Origin: an uncultured Bacteroidales bacterium
GTDB lineage: Bacteria > Bacteroidota > Bacteroidia > Bacteroidales > Bacteroidaceae
DNA: 33,752 nucleotides
Direction: 5' to 3'
Assembly (NCBI GenBank): GCA_902800925.1
Contig: CADCGD010000031.1
Coordinates: 1-33,752 of the forward strand
Under the pieces are notes generated by a model that was not told where the DNA came from, made no database searches, and saw only the letters and a list, made by a program, of their open reading frames with translations. The position numbers and the translations under genes were made by a program. Positions 1 to 7,870 of the stretch are shown here, piece after piece. The stretch's first letter is position 1, and every line of letters begins with the position of its first letter.

Positions 1-73
1 AGACTAATTTCAACGATGTCAAAGATCAATTTGGTCCCCTCATTCCGGGGTTATTTGATTAATATTTAAACTC

Positions 74-91
74 GTCCCATTTTAACGGGAC
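74..91 (-). terminator. Possible terminator hairpins after the PEGA gene
   Basis: A GTCCC/GGGAC hairpin (stem 74-78 with 87-91, 8-nt loop) lies 24 nt past the stop of the PEGA gene. A second short hairpin, CCCC/GGGG (36-39 with 47-50), lies beyond it. Neither is followed by a clear T-run on the minus strand, so the terminator call is weak. Bases 1-114 hold no gene that I can see. Confidence 0.3.
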
Positions 92-114
92 ACTAATGAT
101 CGAAAATATTAAAA

Positions 115-1554
115 CTATTTATTCTTTTGTATATTTTCTAACTGGATTATTTTTTGAGAAATCTTCTTCCTATAGTTTTGAGGATCTTTATATTCGGAAT
201 CCTCCCCCAACATATTAGAGCTCCATTCATTAGAGAATATATAGAGAAACTTATTATAACAATGGATTGCTTTGGCTAAATCGCCTTTTTCTTCATATTC
301 CTTAGCTAAGGACTCATAAGTCAACAACCACTCTTCTGCAAATTCCAACTCAGACGGGCTGCTATAGAAATGAGAATCTAATTCTTCTATGCGTTCTCGC
401 CAAAACACAGCCTCTTCGATATTTTCCGCCCCAGAACACCAGGTTTTTAACATTCGATTGGCAGCCAATACGCTCATCGACTTAATATCCCCCTGATATG
501 CTTTGGGATAGTATTCTGCAAAAAAATTATTGCTATCAAACTCAAGTACTAGGACCGTATTCGTAACTTTTTCAGAATTCACATTGACATTTGATCTATT
601 GGGGAGACAACCAAAGGCATCACAGCTTACATAATGCTCACCTGTTTCAGTTTCAACTTCACATGGAGTTATTCCCACTAAACCACCATCTAACATAACT
701 CGCATATTAGGGATATTTGTAGCAATCTTCAGTCTTCCTTTAGATCGTATTAATTCCGGAATGGAAATCATTCTGTTTTCTTTCTCCTCCAATGAAATCT
801 GCTGTGTTTGAGAAATATAATTTCTTTGTCTTGCCTCTATCTTATGAGGACCTGGCAACACATCACCATTCCATAAACCATTTCCTTTCAGCTCTCCATC
901 TACAAAAATTTCTGCTGTTTCAGTTTTACATTTAATCTGAAGATTTGCCATAACAGACTCTAACTCCACAGAAAAATCAAGAGAAGTATTACCAGAAGTT
1001 ATTGTTTGTATTTGGGGGCGATAACCATCATAGGCCATACGATACACATGCTCGCCCTTAGGAAGATAGAGTTGGTAGAAACCATTGCCACTAAGGTTTT
1101 CTATAGCGATATCATCTATGAACAATTGAGCGTTTTCTGGCTTAAGCGAGAAAGTGATACGACATTTTTCTTTTATATAATTTGACTCTCTTAATGTCAG
1201 TATATAAGTTGCCTTTGAAGCAATCTCATCAATTCCATAAGCATTGAAATCAACAACAAGAGGCAAGAAATTTGCATGCGTAACTTTCAACTGTTTGCTT
1301 CCTTTTGTCAAATAAACATAATATTCATTGAGTTTATTCTTGACTTCTCCGACTATTGAACCAGAAAAATGCAAATCCGGATTGTCTGTCCGAACCTTAA
1401 TTAAGCCACAAGGACTGCCCAAAGAATCCAACGGTGCATGAAAGGCAGAACCATCATTCAAATTTTGCTTAAACTCTTTCACATAAAACCCCTGCGGATA
1501 AGAACACAGGCTATAAAAAACCATTATAAGATAAAGAACGATTCTTTTAGTCAT
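115..1554 (-). CDS. Secreted PEGA-domain protein with TPR-like C-terminus
   Basis: A 479-residue protein with an N-terminal signal peptide (hydrophobic residues 5-18). Next comes a conserved domain (about 22-110, with a CGLIKV motif and YYVYLTKGSKQLKVTH) shared with the two other PEGA-like genes nearby. Three PEGA-like beta modules follow at about 133-200, 203-268 and 273-338. Their hallmarks are 'LFIDD', 'IFVDGELKGNG' and 'VMLDGGLVGITPCEV'. The last 130 residues look helical and TPR-like ('LAKEYEEKGDLAKAIHCYNKF'). PEGA domains are known from surface or envelope proteins of unclear role; no enzyme activity is evident. The start codon lies 4 nt after the stop of the Sel1 remnant, so the gene was probably co-transcribed with the broken PEGA-Sel1 gene upstream. 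The region is visibly more AT-rich than the housekeeping genes further right. Confidence 0.85.
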   Translation of the reverse strand: MTKRIVLYLIMVFYSLCSYPQGFYVKEFKQNLNDGSAFHAPLDSLGSPCGLIKVRTDNPDLHFSGSIVGEVKNKLNEYYVYLTKGSKQLKVTHANFLPLVVDFNAYGIDEIASKATYILTLRESNYIKEKCRITFSLKPENAQLFIDDIAIENLSGNGFYQLYLPKGEHVYRMAYDGYRPQIQTITSGNTSLDFSVELESVMANLQIKCKTETAEIFVDGELKGNGLWNGDVLPGPHKIEARQRNYISQTQQISLEEKENRMISIPELIRSKGRLKIATNIPNMRVMLDGGLVGITPCEVETETGEHYVSCDAFGCLPNRSNVNVNSEKVTNTVLVLEFDSNNFFAEYYPKAYQGDIKSMSVLAANRMLKTWCSGAENIEEAVFWRERIEELDSHFYSSPSELEFAEEWLLTYESLAKEYEEKGDLAKAIHCYNKFLYIFSNEWSSNMLGEDSEYKDPQNYRKKISQKIIQLENIQKNK

Positions 1555-1558
1555 AAGA

Positions 1559-1930
1559 TTAATACATTGGGGGATTGTATTTTAACTCGTTTTCCAGATT
1601 CATTTCCTTAACCAGTTGAATGTAAGCAGGATACCAATACACGCCTTCTTTTGTACATGCATGTCGCATAAACCTTTTTGCCTTTTCTAAATCCTTCATA
1701 CATCCTGCTCCGTAAAAATAGTGCCATGCTAATGCAGCATAAGGAAGATAGAAATTAGCCGCATTAAAAAGATACAAAAACTCATCATCATTTTCGAAAT
1801 CCTTTTCATGTCTTTCAACTTCCTCTTTTGCCAAGACATAAGACAACTCTATATCATCTGCTATTGAATTGATTTTTGAACAAATATCTTCTGATAGAGA
1901 GTTTGGGTCTTTTTTAAAGGCTTGCCTCAA
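1559..1930 (-). CDS. Sel1-like repeat remnant (C-terminal fragment)
   Basis: An open frame of 123 codons from a TTG codon. It is in fact open back to 2032, just after the in-frame TAA at 2033-2035. It contains one recognisable Sel1-like repeat, 'AALAWHYFYGAGCMKDLEKAKRFMRHA', and ends in NPPMY. It has no signal peptide and no convincing start of its own. I read it as the 3' end of the decayed PEGA-Sel1 gene, not an independent gene. Sel1 repeats form helical solenoids used for protein-protein contacts. Confidence 0.4.
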   Translation of the reverse strand: MRQAFKKDPNSLSEDICSKINSIADDIELSYVLAKEEVERHEKDFENDDEFLYLFNAANFYLPYAALAWHYFYGAGCMKDLEKAKRFMRHACTKEGVYWYPAYIQLVKEMNLENELKYNPPMY

Positions 1931-2158
1931 CCAATAAACACCTTTTACAGGATTTAATGATACATGGAAGGAATCACTAGAACATGTATAAGGAAATCCA
2001 AGGTTGCCAAAAGCGGCACCTTGCCGGTAATATTAGGCTAATGCACAGTAACTATTGTTCTGATAACCTGCAGAGGAAGGAGGTTCTTCCCCCTTTTCTG
2101 CATATATTATCAACTCTCCAAATTTGGTTAATTGAAGAGCTCCCGCCTCCTTCCATTC

Positions 2159-2458
2159 TTAATCCTCTCTGATTTTGATATTAGAAAACTTCTTTACGTA
2201 GTATTCCCTCCATATTTCAAGCTGATAATCACCAACAGGCAATTCTTTCAGCACTAATGGGGTGACACCAACTTTCTTGCCATTCAGCAATACATCAGCA
2301 CCTGTTGGCTCATAATCAACACGAAGACTGCCTGTAATCGTCTTTAGTGCTGTAAATTCCACTTTAATCGAATCATTGTCTTTCAGCTCAATCTGTCTGC
2401 TTTGAGGATGGCAACCGTCTTTTTGAACATCTATAGTATATTTTCCAGGAATCATCAT
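2159..2458 (-). CDS. PEGA-module fragment downstream of the G9 tract
   Basis: A 99-codon open frame starting at tandem ATG codons immediately after the G-run. It holds the rest of one PEGA module ('MMIPGKYTIDVQKDG') and a complete further one ('GSLRVDYEPTGADVLLNGKKVGVTPLV', written here in pieces: GSLRVDYEPTGADVLLNG, KKVGVTPLVLKELPVGDY). It ends at a TAA, beyond which Sel1-like coding continues in the same frame. It could be translated by re-initiation at the ATGATG, but it lacks an export signal. Confidence 0.45.
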   Translation of the reverse strand: MMIPGKYTIDVQKDGCHPQSRQIELKDNDSIKVEFTALKTITGSLRVDYEPTGADVLLNGKKVGVTPLVLKELPVGDYQLEIWREYYVKKFSNIKIRED

Positions 2459-3188
2459 CCCCCCCCCATTTGCCTACTCCCTTCTGCTCATTATTAATAA
2501 AGATGTCTGCATCTTCCGTTTTACAAGACACATCGACCTTAGCAAAGAACTCTGTCAAATCCACATTGATGTTCTTAGCATTCTTGTCAATCTGCACAGA
2601 CTGGTTGTTAATGCTGAAATCCTTCAGCTTTACTGTATAATAATGAGTGCCGTATGGCAATGACAGCGCATAAGCTCCACCAGAGCCATCAGCAATCTGG
2701 CCATCTATCAGCAACATCGCATTCGAAGGCTTGATATTAAACACTGCTATTCCTTTCTTACTAGCGTCAACTTTTGCCTTCTTTTTGTTTGTCTTCACCT
2801 TCAGTTCGTAAGTCGTAGCAGATGCTACTTTCTTTGTGCCATAGTCAGCAAAGACGATGGTAGTGGGCAGATAGTCGGGATGCTTGATGCCCAGTCGTTT
2901 TGTACCATTGGGAAGATATACCAAATACTCATTACCAGTAAACTGCACATCACCCATTACCGAACCCTCGAACTCAGCACCAGGCTCCTCTAAGGCCACC
3001 TTCACCAGTCCACACACTATCCCATTGATATCCTTCCTTGGACTCAATGCCGCCGTCTGATCCTTCGCCATCGGCTCGAACTTCTTCACCTCAATGTCTT
3101 GGGCGTAAAAGTTAAGAGAAACAAAGATAAAAAATATAAACGATGAAAATCTTCTCGTTGTAATATGGGATAGTTTTTCGAAATTCAT
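2388..3188 (-). CDS. PEGA protein, N-terminal fragment (frameshifted)
   Basis: A 266-codon frame. Residues 1-29 form a signal peptide ('FSSFIFFIFVSLNFYAQ'). Residues about 30-120 are the domain shared with the 115-1554 and 4061-5179 proteins ('INGIVCGLVKV', 'EYLVYLPNGTKRLGIKHPDYL'). PEGA-like modules follow from about 147 and 215. After 'KGVGKWGG' (around codon 243) the frame passes through the G9 tract and ends in about 22 residues of unrelated sequence (DDDSWKIYYRCSKRR...). In vivo this would give a secreted, truncated protein unless the G-tract slips. No -7 promoter box was seen in the 98-nt gap upstream, which holds a terminator hairpin instead. Confidence 0.6.
   Translation of the reverse strand: MNFEKLSHITTRRFSSFIFFIFVSLNFYAQDIEVKKFEPMAKDQTAALSPRKDINGIVCGLVKVALEEPGAEFEGSVMGDVQFTGNEYLVYLPNGTKRLGIKHPDYLPTTIVFADYGTKKVASATTYELKVKTNKKKAKVDASKKGIAVFNIKPSNAMLLIDGQIADGSGGAYALSLPYGTHYYTVKLKDFSINNQSVQIDKNAKNINVDLTEFFAKVDVSCKTEDADIFINNEQKGVGKWGGDDDSWKIYYRCSKRRLPSSKQTD
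2459..2467 (-). repeat. Homopolymer G9 tract inside PEGA gene
   Basis: Nine consecutive C's on the plus strand (G's in the coding direction) lie exactly where the PEGA reading frame breaks. A one-base contraction to eight restores a continuous PEGA module. Homopolymer tracts of this length are classic sites of slipped-strand mispairing, transcriptional slippage and sequencing error. Confidence 0.85.
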
Positions 3189-3218
3189 AGCGATTTTGAT
3201 TTGAGTGTTATTGGCATT

Positions 3219-3270
3219 AAAGAGCAGGAAGAGGAATAGTCAATTGGCCATTCCAATCTTCCTGCTCTTT
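3219..3270 (-). terminator. Intrinsic terminator after the tubulin operon
   Basis: A perfect 14-bp inverted repeat (3219-3232 with 3257-3270; AAAGAGCAGGAAGA against TCTTCCTGCTCTTT), extended by an inner GGAAT/ATTCC stem (3233-3237 with 3250-3254). It begins 17 nt past the stop of the glycine-zipper gene, and the 3' arm ends in TTT on the minus strand. It probably ends the eight-gene operon and separates it from the PEGA genes beyond. Confidence 0.7.
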
Positions 3271-3286
3271 ATATTTGCATGACTAA

Positions 3287-4036
3287 CTAAATAGTCCAAG
3301 CGCTATCGTCAGATGAATTGTAAGATTCGCTGGCCAAAACAGCTTTATAAGATTCGGCAGTCATTGAAACGCCCTCGGTAATCTCCAAACCATCAATCTT
3401 CGAAACGTCAACAGAAGCATTAACAGGTGTTCCCTCGCTGGTGAAGTTCTCCTGATACTTAGCAATCAGTTCTTCCTGCTCTTTTAACGATTTCTTCTGT
3501 GCCTTGGCAGCCTTGATGTCCTTTGCACTTAAAGCAAGACCTGCTGCTGCACCTACAGCACCACCAATCAGGGCACCGCTTGCCTTACCCTTGGATGCCA
3601 GCAGACCACCTGCAACGCCGAGAGCAGCACCACCACCAACCTTCAGGAGGATATTGGTAATGGCCTTGTTCAGCTTCTTGTGCTGTTCCTTAACAGCCTC
3701 TGCACTGCGGATGTTGTTAAACTGGTCGACCAACAGGACACGAACCATGGGGGAACCATCGCTGTTCTTCTTGGGCGTTCCATCTTCAAAGGTCAGTACA
3801 CGTTTCTCGACATGATAAACAGGAATACTGTCCCATTTCAATGGTTTTACTGCAGCTGCGGTATCAGAAGATTCACCAGTGACCTCAGATACAGTAGAGG
3901 TAACCTTATCAGCAGTAGAGGTAACTTTATCAGCAGCTTTAGCGAGCTTTTTCAGGAAACCTTGCGCTGATACTTGATTGGAACACACGACCATTAATGC
4001 ACAGATGGCCAGACACTTAAAAAATAAATTTCTCAT
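3287..4036 (-). CDS. Secreted glycine-zipper protein
   Basis: A 249-residue protein with a clear signal peptide (residues 1-25, ending VSAQ). Residues 30-55 form a short Lys/Thr-rich amphipathic stretch containing two copies of ADKVTST. Residues 133-171 are a glycine zipper of small residues (GGGAALGVAGGLLASKG, then ALIGGAVGAAAGLALS) able to form a membrane hairpin. A Lys/Gln-rich helix follows at 172-195. Glycine-zipper segments occur in outer-membrane lipoproteins and pore-like proteins, but no specific family is recognised. It is the last gene of the tubulin-like operon, 24 nt after the preceding gene and followed by a strong hairpin. Function unknown; an envelope location is inferred from the signal and the zipper. 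Confidence 0.8.
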   Translation of the reverse strand: MRNLFFKCLAICALMVVCSNQVSAQGFLKKLAKAADKVTSTADKVTSTVSEVTGESSDTAAAVKPLKWDSIPVYHVEKRVLTFEDGTPKKNSDGSPMVRVLLVDQFNNIRSAEAVKEQHKKLNKAITNILLKVGGGAALGVAGGLLASKGKASGALIGGAVGAAAGLALSAKDIKAAKAQKKSLKEQEELIAKYQENFTSEGTPVNASVDVSKIDGLEITEGVSMTAESYKAVLASESYNSSDDSAWTI

Positions 4037-4060
4037 AGTTTTTAGTATTAGTGATAGTTA

Positions 4061-5179
4061 TTAATAGGATGCGTACATTTTCAAACGGAATCTCCGTTTA
4101 TTGTATGTGCCCTGAGTACCTGACAACAAGTTATTCAAATCCATGTATTGGATTTTTATTTTGTCATCATAACCCACAGGGCGGAAGAACAACCCAGTAG
4201 GCATGGCCTTTCTGTTCAGCTCTATATCCGCTATACCTTTGGCGTCGGATACTGTTAACTGCTCAAACTCATTAGACTTGCCAACCATCGTCACAAATTT
4301 CTTATCGTTTGCATAGTTATTCTGAACAGGTGGGGTACTGCCATTGAAAGCCCAGATCTCCACATTGGGAATAGCACCAGCCTCAAAGAAGCCTGAAGCA
4401 TTGTTAACCCAACGAGTAATGGTAAAGCGCACTTCCAGAGGTAAGTCGCCAATTAAATCCACTAACATGGATATCTTACTCGTATAAAACTCGTCCTCAT
4501 TATATCTATTAAGGACTTGCAGATATTCTATCGCTGCTGACGCATACTCAACCAACTCCTGTTGAGAGGCATCCGGTTTATTCCTTAACGTTCTGATTTT
4601 GCTGAATGCACCAAGAACATATTGTTCATAAGCTAAACAGGTGTCACATTGGGCAATATTACTCTCGATGGTTGGGATCAGATCTTTTACGACATCTTTT
4701 GCAGCCTTAGCCCCCTCATAGGAGCGGCGTGCATCAGCGTATTTTCGTAACCCATAGAGTCTGCTTCCTTCTGCAAGCATCGCACTACTTTCAGTAACAT
4801 AAATCTTACTCAAGTTGGGAATATCAAGGACTACTTTGTAAACACACTGGCTTTGAATAGGCATGTTGAACACTATCTCACCAGGCTCGTAATTCTCATG
4901 ACGGAACTTAATCTTCTTGGCTCCCTCAGGAACATATACTTGATACTCACCTGGCTGATAAGTACAGTCACCTACCACCCATCCGTCGAATTTCATATCT
5001 TTGACAGCTGGTACGACAACACGGATAAGCGCACAGTTCACTCCATTGGCATCTGGTCTTGGATGAGTACGTGCAGCCAAATCGTTAGGGAGATACTCCA
5101 TGAGTTTGACCTTTATCTCCTGAGCGTTTACGAGAGACGCCAACAGAAAAGAAACGAGAAACAATAAAGTCCTTTTCAT
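4061..5179 (-). CDS. Secreted PEGA-like protein with helical middle
   Basis: A 372-residue protein with a signal peptide (1-19, ending VNAQ). Residues about 20-115 match the shared N-terminal domain of the two PEGA proteins downstream ('DANGVNCALIRVV', 'GEYQVYVPEGAKKIKFRHENY'). The middle (130-245) is helical with TPR-like character ('LYGLRKYADARRSYEGAKAA'). The last 120 residues are beta-rich ('VRFTITRWVNN...', 'KGIADIELNRKAMP') and may bind a partner or substrate. It lies 10 nt after the NTF2-like gene and 24 nt before the glycine-zipper gene, so it is part of the operon. No catalytic motif was seen. The shared domain suggests that all three proteins act on the same envelope component. Confidence 0.8.
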   Translation of the reverse strand: MKRTLLFLVSFLLASLVNAQEIKVKLMEYLPNDLAARTHPRPDANGVNCALIRVVVPAVKDMKFDGWVVGDCTYQPGEYQVYVPEGAKKIKFRHENYEPGEIVFNMPIQSQCVYKVVLDIPNLSKIYVTESSAMLAEGSRLYGLRKYADARRSYEGAKAAKDVVKDLIPTIESNIAQCDTCLAYEQYVLGAFSKIRTLRNKPDASQQELVEYASAAIEYLQVLNRYNEDEFYTSKISMLVDLIGDLPLEVRFTITRWVNNASGFFEAGAIPNVEIWAFNGSTPPVQNNYANDKKFVTMVGKSNEFEQLTVSDAKGIADIELNRKAMPTGLFFRPVGYDDKIKIQYMDLNNLLSGTQGTYNKRRFRLKMYASY

Positions 5180-5189
5180 ATCACTATTT

Positions 5190-6155
5190 TTAGATATCGA
5201 AATCGCTTAAACTGAACACTTCGTCTTTCGGCAGTGGTTTACCACCAATCTTGTCGGGCTGCCAGGTGCGAACATGAATTTGCGGAGCACTCTCGTTGGT
5301 GAAGTCCCAAAGCAGGAAAAGGTAGCCTTCATCGTGGTATGTTCCACTTGTCCACCCCTGAAGAAGGGTAACACCATAGAAATTAGGATTGACAGGATGG
5401 CGCATGACCTCAATATCGTTGAAAGTCACCTTGATATAACTGTTGCGAGCAAAGACGCCACGAAGATTCTTGATATATTGTTCCTTGGTTTGCTTATTGT
5501 ACTTAATCTTGGGAGTAGAGAATCCTTCTGAATGCTTTTGCTGGATAACCGTACCTGTGATAATCAGTGCATCGTCACTAAACACCTGATTGAGGAAGTT
5601 AATGTCCTTCTGATTGTAGGCTGTACGGAACTGCTCTACATAGTCAAGTATAAGTTGGCGACGACGAAGGTCTGTCAATTCAAGATTGCTCTTAATGACG
5701 TTCATATAGAGATTCATGGAGATACTGAGATAGAAACTCTCAATGTTTCCTTGTCTGTCGAAACTGATAACAGCCTCCTGATACTCATCTTCCCCAAACT
5801 CACGTTCACCCGTTGGCTTCATTGCCAATGGGATGTTGCGCACCTGAAAACCCGTACCAGTAGTGATGCAATGTTCTACGATATCATCATCTGTACATTT
5901 GAAAGGCGAGTTCTCCCAAAGCATAGCCATTGACTGCTGCACACGAGTGCCGACAGTTCCCATAGCAGAGAAATTGAGATTTCTACCTGCCTCTTGAGCA
6001 GCATTGATCTCTGTCAGCATCTTACTAACAGAAGTCTCTATCTTGGACTTGATAGCAGCATTGTCTATTCCGTCAGATACAGAAAACGTCACATTATCTG
6101 CCTTGGCTGAAATGGCTAACAAGCCCACAATAAAAGTAAAAAGTAGTTTCTTCAT
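5190..6155 (-). CDS. Secreted NTF2-like protein
   Basis: A 321-residue protein with a signal peptide (1-19). Residues about 25-155 form a beta-containing domain of unknown type ('GFQVRNIPLAM', 'EAVISFDRQGNIESFYLS'). Residues about 165-310 resemble the NTF2/SnoaL-like fold: a helix 'LDYVEQFRTAYNQKDINFL' with the loop 'FSDDALIITGTV', then strands 'YIKVTFNDIEV' and 'YGVTLLQGWTSGTYHDEGYLF'. NTF2-like domains are cone-shaped ligand-binding or scaffold modules; no catalytic dyad can be assigned. It lies 7 nt after the 247-residue-class gene and 10 nt before the PEGA-like gene, within the tubulin operon. Confidence 0.8.
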   Translation of the reverse strand: MKKLLFTFIVGLLAISAKADNVTFSVSDGIDNAAIKSKIETSVSKMLTEINAAQEAGRNLNFSAMGTVGTRVQQSMAMLWENSPFKCTDDDIVEHCITTGTGFQVRNIPLAMKPTGEREFGEDEYQEAVISFDRQGNIESFYLSISMNLYMNVIKSNLELTDLRRRQLILDYVEQFRTAYNQKDINFLNQVFSDDALIITGTVIQQKHSEGFSTPKIKYNKQTKEQYIKNLRGVFARNSYIKVTFNDIEVMRHPVNPNFYGVTLLQGWTSGTYHDEGYLFLLWDFTNESAPQIHVRTWQPDKIGGKPLPKDEVFSLSDFDI

Positions 6156-6162
6156 TGTATTG

Positions 6163-6900
6163 TCATTTTAGTTGGAACCAGATAGCTCCACAGTTCTTAT
6201 AATTCTTTATGTTATCTTCTTTTAAAGTGTTTAAATTATATTGGTTAGCACCACTTTTACGAAGTAATGCAGAGATATTTCCTTGCTTATCGTAGACAAA
6301 TAAATGGCAATCTTCATCCACTGGCATCGTTGCATATTTGCCATACGCATTCAGTTTTCCATTACTCTTAAGACCTTTGATATAAGGCTCTATATCATAG
6401 AAACCTTGAATCTGTGTCATTTGTATCTCGTCAGGGGTCAATTTCAAAACCGGCTGTGTTTTTTCAACACGCGGTGCTTCTTCTGTCACAAGAACAGCAG
6501 GCTTTGCCTCCATCTTTTGGGACTTCGCGACAGGAGCTACCTCAAGCACCTTAACCTCACTTTTGTCTGCCACTGGCATAATATCGCTTTTCCGTACATA
6601 TACAAAAGCACGATAGTAGTCACCACGACGTGTCTCTAACTGCATACAATGTTCCTTCGCCTTGACAATGCATAATTCAATCTCTTCTGCTGGATGCTGT
6701 GAGCGCACCCAATCACTCACCTTCATCTCTAAGATAGCACGAGCACCACTATATGCCTCGTTGAGGTCTTTCATTGTTGCCTCAGCAGAGATATACATGG
6801 TGTCACGCTTTATCTTATTCATCTCCTGAGCTATACTCTGTGCATAACTAAATGATATATGACAAATGATAAATGATAAACAAAAGAATAGTCGTTTCAT
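6163..6900 (-). CDS. Secreted protein of unknown function
   Basis: About 245 residues: a signal peptide (MKRLFFCLSFIICHISFSYAQ region), a helical domain (residues 25-95), a Val/Ala/Lys/Glu-rich linker (about 110-155) and a small C-terminal beta domain ('CHLFVYDKQGNISALLRKSG'). I chose the ATG at 6898-6900 because it overlaps the stop of the upstream gene as ATGA, a standard translational-coupling arrangement; an ATG two codons earlier (6906) is also possible. The hydrophobic core of the signal peptide is encoded by a tandem 7-nt repeat (6853-6880). No known family was recognised. Confidence 0.75.
   Translation of the reverse strand: MKRLFFCLSFIICHISFSYAQSIAQEMNKIKRDTMYISAEATMKDLNEAYSGARAILEMKVSDWVRSQHPAEEIELCIVKAKEHCMQLETRRGDYYRAFVYVRKSDIMPVADKSEVKVLEVAPVAKSQKMEAKPAVLVTEEAPRVEKTQPVLKLTPDEIQMTQIQGFYDIEPYIKGLKSNGKLNAYGKYATMPVDEDCHLFVYDKQGNISALLRKSGANQYNLNTLKEDNIKNYKNCGAIWFQLK
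6853..6880 (-). repeat. Heptamer array in a signal-peptide region
   Basis: Four tandem 7-mers (TGATATA, TGACAAA, TGATAAA, TGATAAA on plus). On the coding strand this reads as TTTATCA units and encodes the signal-peptide core FIICHISF. The same TTTATCA/ATTATCA unit recurs in the spacer at 28751-28771. Confidence 0.75.
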
Positions 6901-7859
6901 TGCCATTTTATCTTTTTATGTGATGTAGATTCCTTCTGATATAGTTCCTTAACATTGTGTACAGGAATATAAGGTGTCATCTTAACCTTCAACACTGCAT
7001 CCTGGTCTGTGATAAACTTATCTGGAATAACAACAGACAGCAAATGGTGACATCCTAATTCTTTGCTCTGAGCAATGACTAAAGCCAATACACCATCTTC
7101 ACGAACTTCTTCGATAGCAAAAAATACTTTCATCCCCCACTCTGCACAATAGTCAAGCCACTGACTAAGTGAAATGGAATAAGCAATTGTTGTCATGCCA
7201 TAGACGGACTGTTCAACATACATCTTGTAGTCTTTATCCGTAATCAGCCCATGAAAGAGATTGGCTGCTGAGTATTCCAAATGATTTCTATCGAAGACTG
7301 GCAGACAGTCCTCGCGTACATTATTATAATAGGTGGCATCCGTTAAACTAACCAGTCCAAGCGTGTCATTCTGAGATTTGTACAAGGAATCTTCAATTTC
7401 TTCTAAATTGGTAGGAATTGCTATTTCATTCTTTCGAGGTGGGGCTGCAAGAATATAATCTCTAAATTTTTTCAGCGCAACATCTTTCTCAACACCCAAT
7501 AAAAGGTCATACTGAGCAGGGAATACAATAGTGATAAAAGGCTCGTCAGTTTTCATCCAACTCACCTCATAATAGCGATCAAGCAGATTGATGGAGAATG
7601 GCATTGTGTCGCAGACTTGCTTTAAGTCAGAGAATTTCCCCTTGCGAAAATACACCTTGTCATCTGCCATCTTTGTCTGTATAGTAGTATGCTTTGCTGT
7701 CGGCAGTTCATGAAAATAACGCTCCAAGAAGTCCATCACCACCACTTGAGGCTTTGGCACAGCCTCCTTCATCTCAGGGCTGAAGAGTTTCAAGCCCTGA
7801 GATGATGCGGAAGCACACCATATTGCCAATAGCAGTATATGGACTGAGCGTAGTACCAT
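6897..7859 (-). CDS. Secreted protein of unknown function
   Basis: A 320-residue protein with a signal peptide (1-21, 'VHILLLAIWCASASSQG'). The mature part is mixed alpha/beta. It contains 'VVVMDFLERYFHEL', a repeated hydrophobic strand pattern ('FITIVFPAQYDLLLGVE', 'MKVFFAIEEVREDGVLALVI'), and 'IPDKFITDQDAVLKVKM' near the end. No motif assigns a reaction. It starts 11 nt after the zinc-ribbon gene stop, and its own stop overlaps the next start by 4 nt (ATGA), so it is firmly inside the operon. Confidence 0.8.
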   Translation of the reverse strand: MVLRSVHILLLAIWCASASSQGLKLFSPEMKEAVPKPQVVVMDFLERYFHELPTAKHTTIQTKMADDKVYFRKGKFSDLKQVCDTMPFSINLLDRYYEVSWMKTDEPFITIVFPAQYDLLLGVEKDVALKKFRDYILAAPPRKNEIAIPTNLEEIEDSLYKSQNDTLGLVSLTDATYYNNVREDCLPVFDRNHLEYSAANLFHGLITDKDYKMYVEQSVYGMTTIAYSISLSQWLDYCAEWGMKVFFAIEEVREDGVLALVIAQSKELGCHHLLSVVIPDKFITDQDAVLKVKMTPYIPVHNVKELYQKESTSHKKIKWQ

Positions 7860-7870
7860 ATGGTTTAGCT

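Larger units (their letters stand above)
1559..3188 (-). pseudogene. Decayed PEGA-Sel1 gene (frameshift plus two stops)
   Basis: Read as one gene, this stretch encodes a signal peptide, the shared CGLVKV domain, three PEGA modules and Sel1-like repeats, about 540 residues in all. It is broken in three places. A run of nine G's on the minus strand (2459-2467) shifts the frame after 'KGVGKWGG'; eight G's would join it directly to 'MMIPGKYTIDVQKDG'. A TAA at 2159-2161 follows 'NIKIRED', and a second TAA at 2033-2035 follows 'YCALA'. Between and after the stops the same frame still encodes Sel1-like text ('YYRQGAAFGNLGF', 'VKGVYWLRQA', 'YGAGCMKDLEKAKRFM'). The join across the G-run matches the intact paralogue at 115-1554 (KGNGLWNG...LPGPHKIEA), so the frameshift is well placed. 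It could be a true pseudogene, a phase-off allele or partly a sequencing error. Confidence 0.7.

Noticed and set aside
2033-2161. Stop-codon recoding through the two TAA codons
   Set aside because: Neighbouring genes use TAA as normal stops and no recoding signal was seen; decay is simpler.
1984-2172. 62-codon plus-strand frame opposite the Sel1 remnant
   Set aside because: No start signal or recognisable sequence; the minus strand carries clear Sel1-like coding.
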